Assembly: GCF_014646275.1 (NCBI RefSeq)
Contig: NZ_BMND01000045.1
Coordinates: forward strand, 1 to 44,007
Source: Streptomyces kronopolitis
Lineage (GTDB): Bacteria; Actinomycetota; Actinomycetes; Streptomycetales; Streptomycetaceae
DNA: 44,007 bases
Reading direction: 5' to 3'
Of this stretch, positions 16,081-24,228 are shown one piece after another. The notes under the pieces were generated by a model that worked only from the letters and a program-made list of their open reading frames with translations, did not search any database and was not told the origin of the DNA. The position numbers were made by a program, and so were the translations under genes. The stretch's first letter is position 1. Every line of letters begins with the position of its first letter.

Positions 16081-18033
16081 CTACCCCTGCGCCACCGGCA
16101 CCTTCACCCACACCGCCTTCGACGGGGTTCCGTGGCCGTCGACCGCGTTCAGCATGTACCACCCGGGCGGCACCAGGGACGAGTCCTTGGGCAGGGTGAC
16201 CCGTACCCCGTTCCCGTCCGGGGTCGCCTTGAAGTCCACCGCGATCGAGCGCTGTTCGACGTTGGTGACATGGGTGAAGGACCCGGGGCGCATCAGCCGC
16301 ATCTTCTTGATGGCGGAGGCGTGCGGGGCGCCGAAGGTCGCGCTGCCGCCGAGCGGGACCGTCGTGGGGCCGCGGTCCGTCAGCTCGGGGCGGGAGCCGC
16401 GGTAGAGGTAGGGCGGGGTGTAGAGGTCGATCTGCTGCTGGAAGACGCCCGGCTTGGTGTTGTCCTTGTCGGCGTAGAGGGAGTCCGAGCCGAAGGTCAT
16501 CACCCGGCCGTCGGGCAGCAGCAGCGCGCCGGAGTGGTAGTTGCGGCCCACCAGCGGGTCGGCCACCTGCCGGGCCGAGTTGCGCGCCGGGTCGTACAGC
16601 TCCGCCTTGAGGACGTTGGAGTCGCTGCGCCCGCGGTAGTCACCGGAGCCGTTGGTGGTCAGCACCGTGTCGTCCGGCATGATCACGCTGCTCGGGTAGC
16701 GGGCCTTCGCGTACAGCGGCGGCCCGTCCTTGAAGCGCGGCGAGGGGGAGTGCAGATCCACGATCCGGGTCTTGTCGGTGGACCTCGGGTCCTCGCCGAC
16801 GCCGCCCCCGCCCAGCACCATGTACCGCTGCTGCTGGGCCGGCGGCAGCAGCACCGACATCGACGTCTCCAGGATGTTCGGGTCGCTCATCCCGGGCACC
16901 AGCTGGAACTTGTTGGACTTCAGGTCCCAGATGCCGGGCTTGCGGCCGACGTTGTCCGGGCCGTAGCCGGCGTTGGAGCCGGTGTAGAAGATCCGGCCCT
17001 TGTCGGTGAGGAAGAGCGCCGGGTAGGTCGGGAAGAAGCGCCGCTTGGGCAGATAGCGCCACTTCTTCGTCTTCGGGTCGTAGACCTCCTGCTTGCCGGG
17101 GACGACCTGCCCGATCTCGTCGAGGCCGGAGACCGAGAGCACCTTGCCGTCCTGGAGGGACGTCAGCGTGGGGTACCAGCGGGCCTCGTTCATCGGGCTG
17201 ACCGGGATGTACCGCTCGGCCACCGGGTCGAACTCGAAGGAGTCCTTGATCCCCTGGAAGTCCTTCTTGTCGAAGGACAACTTCTGCGCGATGCCGTAGA
17301 AGTTGCGGGCGTCCGCGCCGGTCAGGCCGTGGATGCGGTAGTTGTCCTGGGAGCCGGTGGAGTGGCTGCGGCCGTCCTTGAGCGCCTCGACATAGACCCG
17401 GGCCTCACTGTGCACGACGGTGACCTTGCCGGTCCTCGGGTCGGTCTTCTTCTTCGCCCGCGGCACCACGACCGGGTCCTTGGAGGCGAAGGTCTTGCCG
17501 TTCTGCTTGCCCGTGAAGAGCGTGCCGGCCGGGAACGTCTTGGGGCCGTCCGGGTTCTCGTTGTAGACGATCATGAGGCCGCCGGCCTTCTTCACGTCGC
17601 CGTTGAGCTTCTCGTAGCGCTGGGTGCCGCCGGCCACCAGGAGCCGGCCGTCCGGGAGCTGGGTGTGCCCGGAGCAGAAGAGGTCCTTGGGCGTGGGGAT
17701 GTTCTTGAAGGTGTTCTTCTCCGGGTCCCACAGGACCGTGCGGAACGATTTCGCCTTGAAGTTCGCCGCGTTGTTGCCGGAGCCCGCGACCAGCAGCACC
17801 TTCCCGGTGTGCAGCAGGGCCGCGTGGATGGTGTTGATGCGGTACTTCTGCGGGACGTTGACGACGTCCCACTTGCCGTTCGCCGCCTTGTACTCCGGCT
17901 TGTTGATCTTGTACTGGTGGTACTGCGCCGAGGCGAAGCCGTAGAGGGCCGGCCCGTTCATCCCGGCCAGCGCCACCACCACTGCCGTCGCTATCGCCAA
18001 TCGGCGGGCGCGACGGCTCGGACGGTACTTCAT
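16081..18033 (-). CDS. glxA: Radical copper oxidase GlxA (galactose/glyoxal oxidase family)
   Basis: A 650-residue cell-envelope oxidase. An N-terminal membrane anchor (about residues 11-30) precedes seven kelch-type blades and a C-terminal Ig-like domain. Active-site residues are visible by family alignment: Cys120 (DLFCSGH) for the Cys-Tyr cofactor crosslink, Tyr287 next to Trp286 (ARWYP), the Tyr499-His500 pair (NYHSG) and His588 (FTHVT) as copper ligands. Its start ATG overlaps the cslA stop by 4 bp, with a GGGGGA ribosome-binding site inside cslA, so it is translationally coupled. GlxA oxidises the CslA-made glycan at hyphal tips and is needed for aerial growth and pellet formation in Streptomyces. 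Confidence 0.95.
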   Translation of the reverse strand: MKYRPSRRARRLAIATAVVVALAGMNGPALYGFASAQYHQYKINKPEYKAANGKWDVVNVPQKYRINTIHAALLHTGKVLLVAGSGNNAANFKAKSFRTVLWDPEKNTFKNIPTPKDLFCSGHTQLPDGRLLVAGGTQRYEKLNGDVKKAGGLMIVYNENPDGPKTFPAGTLFTGKQNGKTFASKDPVVVPRAKKKTDPRTGKVTVVHSEARVYVEALKDGRSHSTGSQDNYRIHGLTGADARNFYGIAQKLSFDKKDFQGIKDSFEFDPVAERYIPVSPMNEARWYPTLTSLQDGKVLSVSGLDEIGQVVPGKQEVYDPKTKKWRYLPKRRFFPTYPALFLTDKGRIFYTGSNAGYGPDNVGRKPGIWDLKSNKFQLVPGMSDPNILETSMSVLLPPAQQQRYMVLGGGGVGEDPRSTDKTRIVDLHSPSPRFKDGPPLYAKARYPSSVIMPDDTVLTTNGSGDYRGRSDSNVLKAELYDPARNSARQVADPLVGRNYHSGALLLPDGRVMTFGSDSLYADKDNTKPGVFQQQIDLYTPPYLYRGSRPELTDRGPTTVPLGGSATFGAPHASAIKKMRLMRPGSFTHVTNVEQRSIAVDFKATPDGNGVRVTLPKDSSLVPPGWYMLNAVDGHGTPSKAVWVKVPVAQG

Positions 18034-20291
18034 GTGTGACGTCCCCCAAGGGCGATCTGCATGGTCTGTTCGCTGACGGACGGGGCGGCGGCGCGGTCGG
18101 CCGCCCGGTCGGTGCCCGGTCCGTCGGCCCGCTCGCCGGCCCGCTCGTCGGCACGGGCGGCGGCCGCCTCTCCGGCCGCCTCGCCGGTCTCATCGGAGCT
18201 GCGGTCACCGTCCCCGGACCGGTCGGCCGACCGCTCCCCGTCCGCCGACCGCTCCCCGTCCTCGCCCCGTTCCCGAGCGCGCTCCGTCCCCTGGTCAGCG
18301 GGCCGCCTGGCATGCGCGGCCACCCGCCGCACGCCCCCGGTACCCGCGGTGGCACCGGCACCGGCACCGGCGCCGGCCGGGAGGGCGACCGTGCCCGCGA
18401 CAACGGTGTCGGCGAGGCCCGTGCGGCCGCTGCCCGCGCTGCCGCCGGTGCTCGCGCCGTCCGCGGTCCCGTCGGCCCCCTTGGCCGGGGCGGCGGCCTG
18501 CTTCCGTGCCTCCGTACGCAGGGAATGCCGCCAGGCGGCGATCGGCGCGGCGGTGATCAGCATGGCGAGCACGGCCCAGGTGACCATCGCCGGATGGCTG
18601 TGGCCCAGGATGAACGAGGCCACCAGCGAGCCGCCGAAGACGGCCAGGAAGAACAGGTGCACCCGGAAGGTGCCGAACAGGGTGTCCGGGCTGGACGAGT
18701 CGCCCTTCGGCGTCACCACGAACTTGCTCTTGCGGCGCAGCACGGCGTCGAACAGCGACCGGGCGTAGATCGGCGCCGACAGCGCGGACATCACCATTCC
18801 CGCGACACCGCCGGAGCCCTCCGGCTCGTGCGGCGAGACGTTGTGCCGCCGGTTCCAGATGTACAGCCCGATCTGCAGCGCCGAGGCGTTGCCGTACAGC
18901 ATCATCCACACGGCCGGATCGATCTCCACGCCCGAGGCGCCGAGCCCCAGGAACAGCGCGCAGCTGAGCGCCGCCAGAATCCAGTTCATGGCGGACATCG
19001 GGTAGAAGATGACCATCATCGAGTAGTTGAAGAGCCGGCCCGCGGGCAGGGTGAACGGCGCCTTCCAGAACTGCTTGAGGATCGTCTCGTACGTCCCGCG
19101 CGACCAGCGCAGCTGCTGGGTGAAGAAGTCCGTCCAGGCCGTGGGCCCCTCGCCGACCGCGAGCACGTCCGGGGTGTAGACCGAGCGCCACTTCTTCCCG
19201 GTCTGCGGATTGCGGTGCCGGTGCATCTCAAAGCCGGTCGCCATGTCCTCGGTGATCGAGTCGTACAGCCCGCCGATCTGCTTGAGCGCGCTGATGCGGA
19301 CGGCGTTGGACGTGCCGACGAACATCGGCGCGCCGTAGCGGTTGCCGGCCCGCTGGACCAGCGCGTGGAAGAGGAACTGCTGCGACTCGGCAGCCTTGGT
19401 GACGAAGGTGTCGTAATTGCCGTACACCTGGGGGCCGATGACGAACCCCACGTCCGGGTCGCGGAAGAAGCCCAGCATCCGCTCCAGGTAGTTGGCCAGC
19501 GGTACGTGGTCGGTGTCGACGGAGGCGAAGTAGTCGTAGGCGTCGCCGTGGGCCTGGAGCCAGGCGTTGTAGTTGCCGTGCTTGGTCTTGGCGCGGTGCG
19601 GGCCCTTGGGGAGGTTCCACTCCGGGACGCCCTTGCGGGTGAAGTGGTGGACGCCCAGCCGCCGGCAGACCTCCTTGACCTCGGGGTCGTCGCCCTCGTC
19701 CAGCAGCCAGATGTGCAGCAGCCCGCGGTGGCGGATCTTGACGGCCGCCTCCAGAGTCTTCGTCACCATGTCCAGCGGCTCCTTGCCGGGCACGAAGGAC
19801 GTGAGGAAGGCGACGCGGGTGCCGCTCTCGGGTATGACGGGGATGGGGTCGCGGGCGACGAGGGTGGCGTGCGCGTTGGACAGCACGTTCATGCAGCGGA
19901 AGAGCTCGATCAGCCCGATCGACACCAGCATGACGACGTCCAGCACGGGCAGGAAGTCGTAGGCGGGGTAGTCGCGTTCGGTCCAGTGCTCCGGCTGCAT
20001 CAGCCAGATGAGCAGCCCGAACGAGACCAGCGGCGCGGCGCCGAGCAGCAGCGCGGCCCGGATGCGGTGCGGTTCGCCGGAGAGCAGCGAGCGGTAGCGG
20101 ACGGTGTAGGGCTTGTCCGGGTCGGGCTGGGTGAGCGGTCCGGCCAGCCTGCTGTAGTGCTCGTAGTCGTAGCGCGGCAGCGGCTTGCGGGTCGTCTGCC
20201 GCTGACGGCGGTGGCGTGGCATGCGCAGACGTGTCGTGGCGGAGGAGTCGTACGGCTGCTGTGTCCCGGCGCCCTCAGGCGGCGATGTCAT
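18030..20291 (-). CDS. cslA: Cellulose synthase-like glycosyltransferase CslA
   Basis: A 753-residue GT2 processive synthase. Two N-terminal membrane helices (about 78-98 and 113-132) precede the catalytic domain containing Asp198 (LLDEGDD), the DxD at 259-261 (SVDTDH), TED at 347-349 and QQLRW at 392-396, then several C-terminal helices. All motifs of an active beta-glucan synthase are intact. The last roughly 130 residues are low-complexity (repeats such as ERSADG, and Ala/Glu/Arg-rich runs) and probably disordered. First gene of the cslA-glxA operon. ATG 20291 follows a GGGGGG run. It makes the polysaccharide displayed at growing hyphal tips. Confidence 0.95.
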   Translation of the reverse strand: MTSPPEGAGTQQPYDSSATTRLRMPRHRRQRQTTRKPLPRYDYEHYSRLAGPLTQPDPDKPYTVRYRSLLSGEPHRIRAALLLGAAPLVSFGLLIWLMQPEHWTERDYPAYDFLPVLDVVMLVSIGLIELFRCMNVLSNAHATLVARDPIPVIPESGTRVAFLTSFVPGKEPLDMVTKTLEAAVKIRHRGLLHIWLLDEGDDPEVKEVCRRLGVHHFTRKGVPEWNLPKGPHRAKTKHGNYNAWLQAHGDAYDYFASVDTDHVPLANYLERMLGFFRDPDVGFVIGPQVYGNYDTFVTKAAESQQFLFHALVQRAGNRYGAPMFVGTSNAVRISALKQIGGLYDSITEDMATGFEMHRHRNPQTGKKWRSVYTPDVLAVGEGPTAWTDFFTQQLRWSRGTYETILKQFWKAPFTLPAGRLFNYSMMVIFYPMSAMNWILAALSCALFLGLGASGVEIDPAVWMMLYGNASALQIGLYIWNRRHNVSPHEPEGSGGVAGMVMSALSAPIYARSLFDAVLRRKSKFVVTPKGDSSSPDTLFGTFRVHLFFLAVFGGSLVASFILGHSHPAMVTWAVLAMLITAAPIAAWRHSLRTEARKQAAAPAKGADGTADGASTGGSAGSGRTGLADTVVAGTVALPAGAGAGAGATAGTGGVRRVAAHARRPADQGTERARERGEDGERSADGERSADRSGDGDRSSDETGEAAGEAAAARADERAGERADGPGTDRAADRAAAPSVSEQTMQIALGGRHT

Positions 20292-20625
20292 GGATCCATC
20301 CCCCCGCGCGCAACGTCGGCTGCGCGCCCGTCTGCTGATGGCCCGGTACCGCGGTCGCGGTCGGTCCGGACGCTCTGAATGTCGGCAACCTGCACCGTCA
20401 GACGGTGACGACCCACTTCCGGTTGCGTGTGCAACACCTCCGCGATCCTGCCAAGCGGAGAGTTCCCCGTGTTCACATCACGCCACCCGGCGTACCCCAC
20501 TGTTCCAACGTCACAGAACCCGGCCGCTTTTCTGCCGGGTGACCTGCTCAGGTTCCCTAACTGAAGTCCTGATGGCAAGAGTCACTCAAGAATATGCGCA
20601 CAGAATGCGCAATACTGGGCGCGAT

Positions 20626-20639
20626 GTGACGCAGGGCAC
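20626..20639. promoter_or_regulatory. Possible Crp-type site upstream of cslA
   Basis: GTGACGCAGGGCAC fits the GTG-N6-GNCAC pattern described for Streptomyces Crp and sits in a TGTG...CACA near-palindrome about 335 bp upstream of the cslA start. A match this short has an appreciable chance probability in 1.3 kb, so this is only suggestive. Confidence 0.25.
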
Positions 20640-21097
20640 AGCAATTGGTCCGGGGCTGCGGCTAATTCTCCTGCTGTCGAGGGAAATCGGGGCAATGGCC
20701 GGGCCTCGTCCCACTCTTGGTCCGGAACGCCTCCGGTGGCCGCGGAGAGATACCCCGTACCCGTAATGTCCGTGCCGCCGACCTACCGTCAGCCGTCGAG
20801 AATAGCGTCCCGTCGGGGGTTTTCCTCGGTGCCGCGGCGGACCGCGCGGATGCCACCGTGCAGCGAAAGAACCGCCTGGTCAGGGGAGTTGGGGCACTCC
20901 GGACGCGGCAGGCGGCGGTCGTCGGCGGAATTCACCGGCAAAGCGGGCGACGGGCGGATCCATGGCGGGTTCGGCCTGTTTGGCGCCTTGGGTGAAGTTA
21001 CCCTTGCGTAGAGCTATTTGGCTGAAGGTATGGGCTGATTGCAGGGGAATCCCTCCACTCTCGGCAGGTTGTCGCGGGGGCGGATTGGGAGAAGAGC

Positions 21098-21124
21098 CCG
21101 GGTGTCCAATACGTGGACACCCGG
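21098..21124. other. Perfect 11-bp hairpin in the non-coding stretch
   Basis: CCGGGTGTCCA (21098-21108) and its complement (21114-21124) flank a 5-nt loop. No gene ends nearby on either strand, so it is either an orphan terminator/attenuator on the way to cslA or part of an unannotated RNA. Confidence 0.4.
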
Positions 21125-21551
21125 CACGGGGATTTCGGCGGCCGCCGCGAGCGCGCGGTCACCGCGCCGGCACGGGAAGGTCTGCCCTCGGCTCCGGCCG
21201 GTGCGGGGAAGATCGCTAAAGCCGCGCGCCGGGCCGAGGCGGGAGCCCGCGAAAGGGAAAGCGCGACCCCGACCGCCGAACCCGTGCGCGATCAGCTAAT
21301 TACTGTTTGTGACGGAGCAAATTTCCGCACGCGGCCTTCCCAACGGTGCGAAGGGGATGCCGCCCGGCTCTGGGGCACGACGTGCCAGGGAGAGGTCCGG
21401 GCCGTCGGCGCTGCCACCGACGACCGGCCACCGACGACCGGCGGCCGGCGGGACGGCGCGATGATCACCCACGCCGTTCGACGTCCGGGCCCGTGAGCGA
21501 TCGGGCGCAAGGGAGTGGTGGCCGACGGGTCGCCCGTCCGGCCGAGCACAT

Positions 21552-21586
21552 GACTGAGGCCCCCCGCAGAGCGAGGGGCCTCAGTC
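21552..21586 (-). terminator. Terminator of tRNA-Lys copy 1
   Basis: A 12-bp perfect stem (21552-21563 with 21575-21586, loop 11 nt) starts 6 nt beyond the tRNA 3' end. Confidence 0.75.
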
Positions 21587-21591
21587 GTACG

Positions 21592-21665
21592 TGCGCCGCC
21601 AGGGACTCGAACCCCGGACCCGCTGATTAAGAGTCAGCTGCTCTAACCAACTGAGCTAGCGGCGC
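21592..21665 (-). tRNA. tRNA-Lys (anticodon CUU), copy 1
   Basis: 74 nt including the discriminator A at 21592. On the minus strand the acceptor GCGCCGC pairs with GCGGCGC, the D arm is GCTCAGTTGGTTAGAGC, the anticodon arm CTGACTCTTAATCAG presents CTT, and the T arm contains GGTTCGAGTCC. CCA is not encoded. Identical to copies at 24050 and 38449. Confidence 0.97.
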
Positions 21666-22215
21666 GCGCTGACCTGGAGAACTTTACACGAACTCGGAGG
21701 GTGCTCCGTACCCCCGACCGCCCTGCTCACGCGCCCGCGCCCTGTGATCCCCGCCACTCACCACGGCCTCCGCCCCGCCCCGCGGGCGGCCGCCTCCTCC
21801 ACCCCGGCAGAGGCTCGATCCGCCGCCCCCGAGGCCCCGTCCCGCCGCCGCGACCCCCGTCCGTGCCGCACCGCCCGTACCTCGCCGGTGGTCCATCGCG
21901 CCGCGGTCAAAAGTCCCGTGATCTCGGGACCTTCGGCCGCTCGTCCGTCCGGATCGCTCTGTGAGGATCGAGAGCGGGGGCAGATGGGCGGTAGATCATC
22001 AGTTGCTCCGTCAACATGCGATATCGCCCGATGGTTGAGAGGCTGTGGCGACCGACAGGACGAAAAACCGCACACCCGCGGAGGGGCGCCGGCCATGGCG
22101 TCCGTCACTCCTCGGCCACCTGTTGCAACCCCACCCTCCACAGCTACGTCTGCCAGGACGCGCGCCCCGGACCGGGTCCCCGGGACTCGCCCCTCCGTCG
22201 GAAAGGTTGATCGTC
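21666..22215. other. 550-bp intergenic region, tRNA to ssgA-like gene
   Basis: No gene seen. The left edge should contain the tRNA promoter (a TAAAGT -10-like hexamer is visible on the minus strand). A 6-bp inverted repeat GTCCCG/CGGGAC lies at 21913-21930. The right part is the leader of the sporulation gene. Confidence 0.4.
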
Positions 22216-22635
22216 GTGGTGTCGACAGCCAAGCGCACCCTTGAGATGCAGCTCCTCCTCGGGCCGGACGAAGCTGTTCCGGTGGCCGGCCGGTTCAGCT
22301 ATCGCAGTGACCGCCCCTACGAGGTCGAGGTTGCCTTCATCAGCCGCGGCCGGACGGTCGCCACCTGGCTGTTCGCCCGTGAGCTGCTGCTGGCGGGGCT
22401 GCACGACGAGGCGGGCGAGGGGGACGTACGGGTGTGGACGTTCCGCCGGCCGGGCGAACCGCGCCGGGTGCACATCGAGCTGTCCACCGACGACAGCATC
22501 TGCGAGCTGTCGGTGCGGGCGGGTGAGCTGACCGCCTGGCTGGAGCAGACCGCGGCGATCGTCCCGCCCGGCCACGAGGGCCGCTACCTCGACCTGGACA
22601 CCCACCTGGCCCGGCTGTTCGCGGGGAAGTGCTGA
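22216..22635 (+). CDS. SsgA-like (SALP) sporulation/cell-division regulator
   Basis: A 139-residue cytoplasmic protein of the SsgA/SsgB family, specific to sporulating actinomycetes and concerned with septum placement and spore-wall formation. Landmarks are PYEVEVAF, the highly conserved TWLFARELLLAGL, GDVRVWTF, ICELSVRAGELTAWLEQT and VPPGHE. Which paralogue (SsgC to SsgG) it is cannot be settled by eye. GAAAGG (22201-22206) lies 9 nt from GTG 22216; a second GTG follows immediately. Its stop shares one base with the start of the next gene, so they are translationally coupled. Confidence 0.9.
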   Translation: MVSTAKRTLEMQLLLGPDEAVPVAGRFSYRSDRPYEVEVAFISRGRTVATWLFARELLLAGLHDEAGEGDVRVWTFRRPGEPRRVHIELSTDDSICELSVRAGELTAWLEQTAAIVPPGHEGRYLDLDTHLARLFAGKC

Positions 22636-23897
22636 TGGGGGACACGACGATCACGACCGGGCCCCCGACCGGGGCCGGGTCCATGGGGGTGACTGTGAAC
22701 GGGACCGCGACTCCGCAGGCGGGAGCGGCCGAGTCCGCCGACTGCGCCATACCCGCCGCGCGGCAGGCCGCGCCACCGGGCCGGTACCAGGGCTGCGCCA
22801 CCGGCGCGGCGGGCGGCGGCGGCGGCGAGGAGACCGCCGGCGACCCCGCCGCGGCCCCCGCGCACGACCCCCGCGCCCACGGCTTCCTGCCCGAGCGGCC
22901 CCCGGTCCGCTCCATGATCGGCACCTGGACCCGGCTGGACGCCACGGCCCGGGCGGCCGCGACCGCACCCGACCGGGAAGCGGCCGTCGCCCTGGTGGAA
23001 CGGGCCCGCCGGGCGGGAGAGTTGGCCGCTCTGCGGCAGCGCGTCTCCCGGCTCTCGCTGCGGAACGCGGAGGCCGCCGCGATGCGGATCGCGGTGATCG
23101 CGGTGTCCTGCGGCTGGTGCGGACTCGACCCGCAGGCGCCCGCCGCACGGGAGGTCGCCGACGAGGCCTTCCTCGACCTGTGGGCGGCCATCGCGCACCG
23201 CATCGACCACGACCAGTTCGTCGCGCTGCCCACCCTCGCGCTCCACAACTGGGCCCCCGAACGCAAACCGCGCCGCCACATCCCCATCGACCAACTGGCC
23301 CGCACCGAAGCACTGGTGCCGATCGTCCGCTGGGCCCCCGAGGGGCAGCCGCTCAGCCGGCTGGACCGGCTGATGCTCGCCGCGACCCGGCTGGAGGCCC
23401 ACGGGATCTGGCTCTTCCGCCTCGCCGAGACCCTCGCGGGCCGCTCGCCCGACGACTCCTCCACCCCGACGGCGCTGCGTCGGCTGGTACGTGTCCAGCA
23501 CGCCCTGCGCGCCCAGCTCCTCGCCGAGGCGGCGGACCTTGCGGCGGCCCCGGCCACCCCGCAGCAGCGCGCCGTGCTCGGTGCGCTCGCCGAGCAGGGC
23601 GCCCTGGAGCCGCCGGTCCTCCAGGCGGCCGACGCGGTGCTGGGCATCGGCGGCCGCCGGATGGGCGACGGCCGGCGCCAGCTCCTGCGGCGCCACCTCC
23701 CCGCCCAGCACCGTGCCTGGCTCAGCGCGATGGACCGGCACTGCGCACCCGTACGGACCCTCGCCCACCGCGGTGGGCCGGACGCCGCCGTCTACCGCGA
23801 GGCCCAGGAATCCCTGATCGCCCTCCGCCGCACCTACACGGCCCTGGTCCAGGCGGCCGCCCGCCCCGACTCGACCCCGCTCACGGTCGCCGCCTGA
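22635..23897 (+). CDS. Protein of unknown function coupled to the SsgA-like gene
   Basis: I do not recognise a family. The frame is 420 residues; roughly the first 90 are low-complexity Gly/Ala/Pro/Thr-rich. From about residue 95 (MIGTWTRLDATARAAA) the protein is mostly helical and rich in Ala, Leu and Arg, with no signal peptide or membrane segment. Recognisable anchors for searching are ALVERARRAGELAALRQRV, SCGWCGLD, ALHNWAPE and LRRHLPAQHRAWLSAMDRH. Start ATG 22635 overlaps the upstream stop by 1 bp (TGATG), which points to co-expression with the sporulation protein. An internal start near 22914 cannot be excluded. Confidence 0.75.
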   Translation: MGDTTITTGPPTGAGSMGVTVNGTATPQAGAAESADCAIPAARQAAPPGRYQGCATGAAGGGGGEETAGDPAAAPAHDPRAHGFLPERPPVRSMIGTWTRLDATARAAATAPDREAAVALVERARRAGELAALRQRVSRLSLRNAEAAAMRIAVIAVSCGWCGLDPQAPAAREVADEAFLDLWAAIAHRIDHDQFVALPTLALHNWAPERKPRRHIPIDQLARTEALVPIVRWAPEGQPLSRLDRLMLAATRLEAHGIWLFRLAETLAGRSPDDSSTPTALRRLVRVQHALRAQLLAEAADLAAAPATPQQRAVLGALAEQGALEPPVLQAADAVLGIGGRRMGDGRRQLLRRHLPAQHRAWLSAMDRHCAPVRTLAHRGGPDAAVYREAQESLIALRRTYTALVQAAARPDSTPLTVAA

Positions 23898-24010
23898 CCC
23901 CGCCGCCCGGCCCCGCCAGGCGGGTGGCGCCGGGTGGCGGCCGGGTGACCAGGCCGCGGCGGCTCCCGGCGCCCCACCGGGCACACCGTCCGCGCCACCA
24001 CACAGCAGAA

Positions 24011-24040
24011 TGGGCGTTCCCGGAGAACCGGAAACGCCCA
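24011..24040 (-). terminator. Terminator of tRNA-Lys copy 2
   Basis: TGGGCGTT (24011-24018) pairs with AACGCCCA (24033-24040), followed by one mismatch and an inner CCGG-agaa-CCGG stem. It begins 10 nt beyond the tRNA 3' end. Confidence 0.7.
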
Positions 24041-24049
24041 CTCGATACG

Positions 24050-24123
24050 TGCGCCGCCAGGGACTCGAACCCCGGACCCGCTGATTAAGAGTCAGCTGCT
24101 CTAACCAACTGAGCTAGCGGCGC
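24050..24123 (-). tRNA. tRNA-Lys (anticodon CUU), copy 2
   Basis: Identical in all 74 positions to the copy at 21592-21665, including the discriminator A, and sharing a few flanking bases (CGTGC on the 3' side; GCGCTGAC on the 5' side). CCA not encoded. A TAGTAT -10-like hexamer lies upstream on the minus strand. Confidence 0.97.
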
Positions 24124-24228
24124 GCGCTGACGAAAGAAATACTACCTGGTCGAGAGGGGTGCTCCTGACCAATCCCACGGGGGCGAGGAGCGGCCGGGCC
24201 CGCCTCTCGGCCGTCCGGGCCGGAGGAC

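Larger units (their letters stand above)
20292..21551. other. 1.26-kb stretch without a convincing gene upstream of cslA
   Basis: I find no open frame with streptomycete codon bias on either strand. The part nearest cslA (20292-20700) is less GC-rich than the surroundings and is the likely cslA promoter/leader. Visible elements are a short palindrome TTGCGTGTGCAA (about 20424-20435), the Crp-like site at 20626, a strong hairpin at 21098 and short CGACGACCGGC-type repeats around 21416-21445. No riboswitch class was recognised with confidence. Confidence 0.5.

Noticed and set aside
21000..21300. A ydaO-type (c-di-AMP) or cobalamin riboswitch
   Set aside because: I looked for the conserved cores on both strands because of the hairpin and the long leader, but could not match the required segments. 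A covariance-model search (Infernal/Rfam) would decide.
20717..21496. Several plus-strand frames of 85-130 codons in the non-coding stretch before cslA
   Set aside because: Codon third positions are not G/C-biased, there is no credible ribosome-binding site and the products are not recognisable.
21593..21630. Apparent conserved peptide CAARDSNPGPAD (and PDPLIKSQLL in another frame) at the end of several open frames
   Set aside because: It is the translation of the antisense of the three tRNA-Lys genes, a common mis-annotation, not a protein motif.
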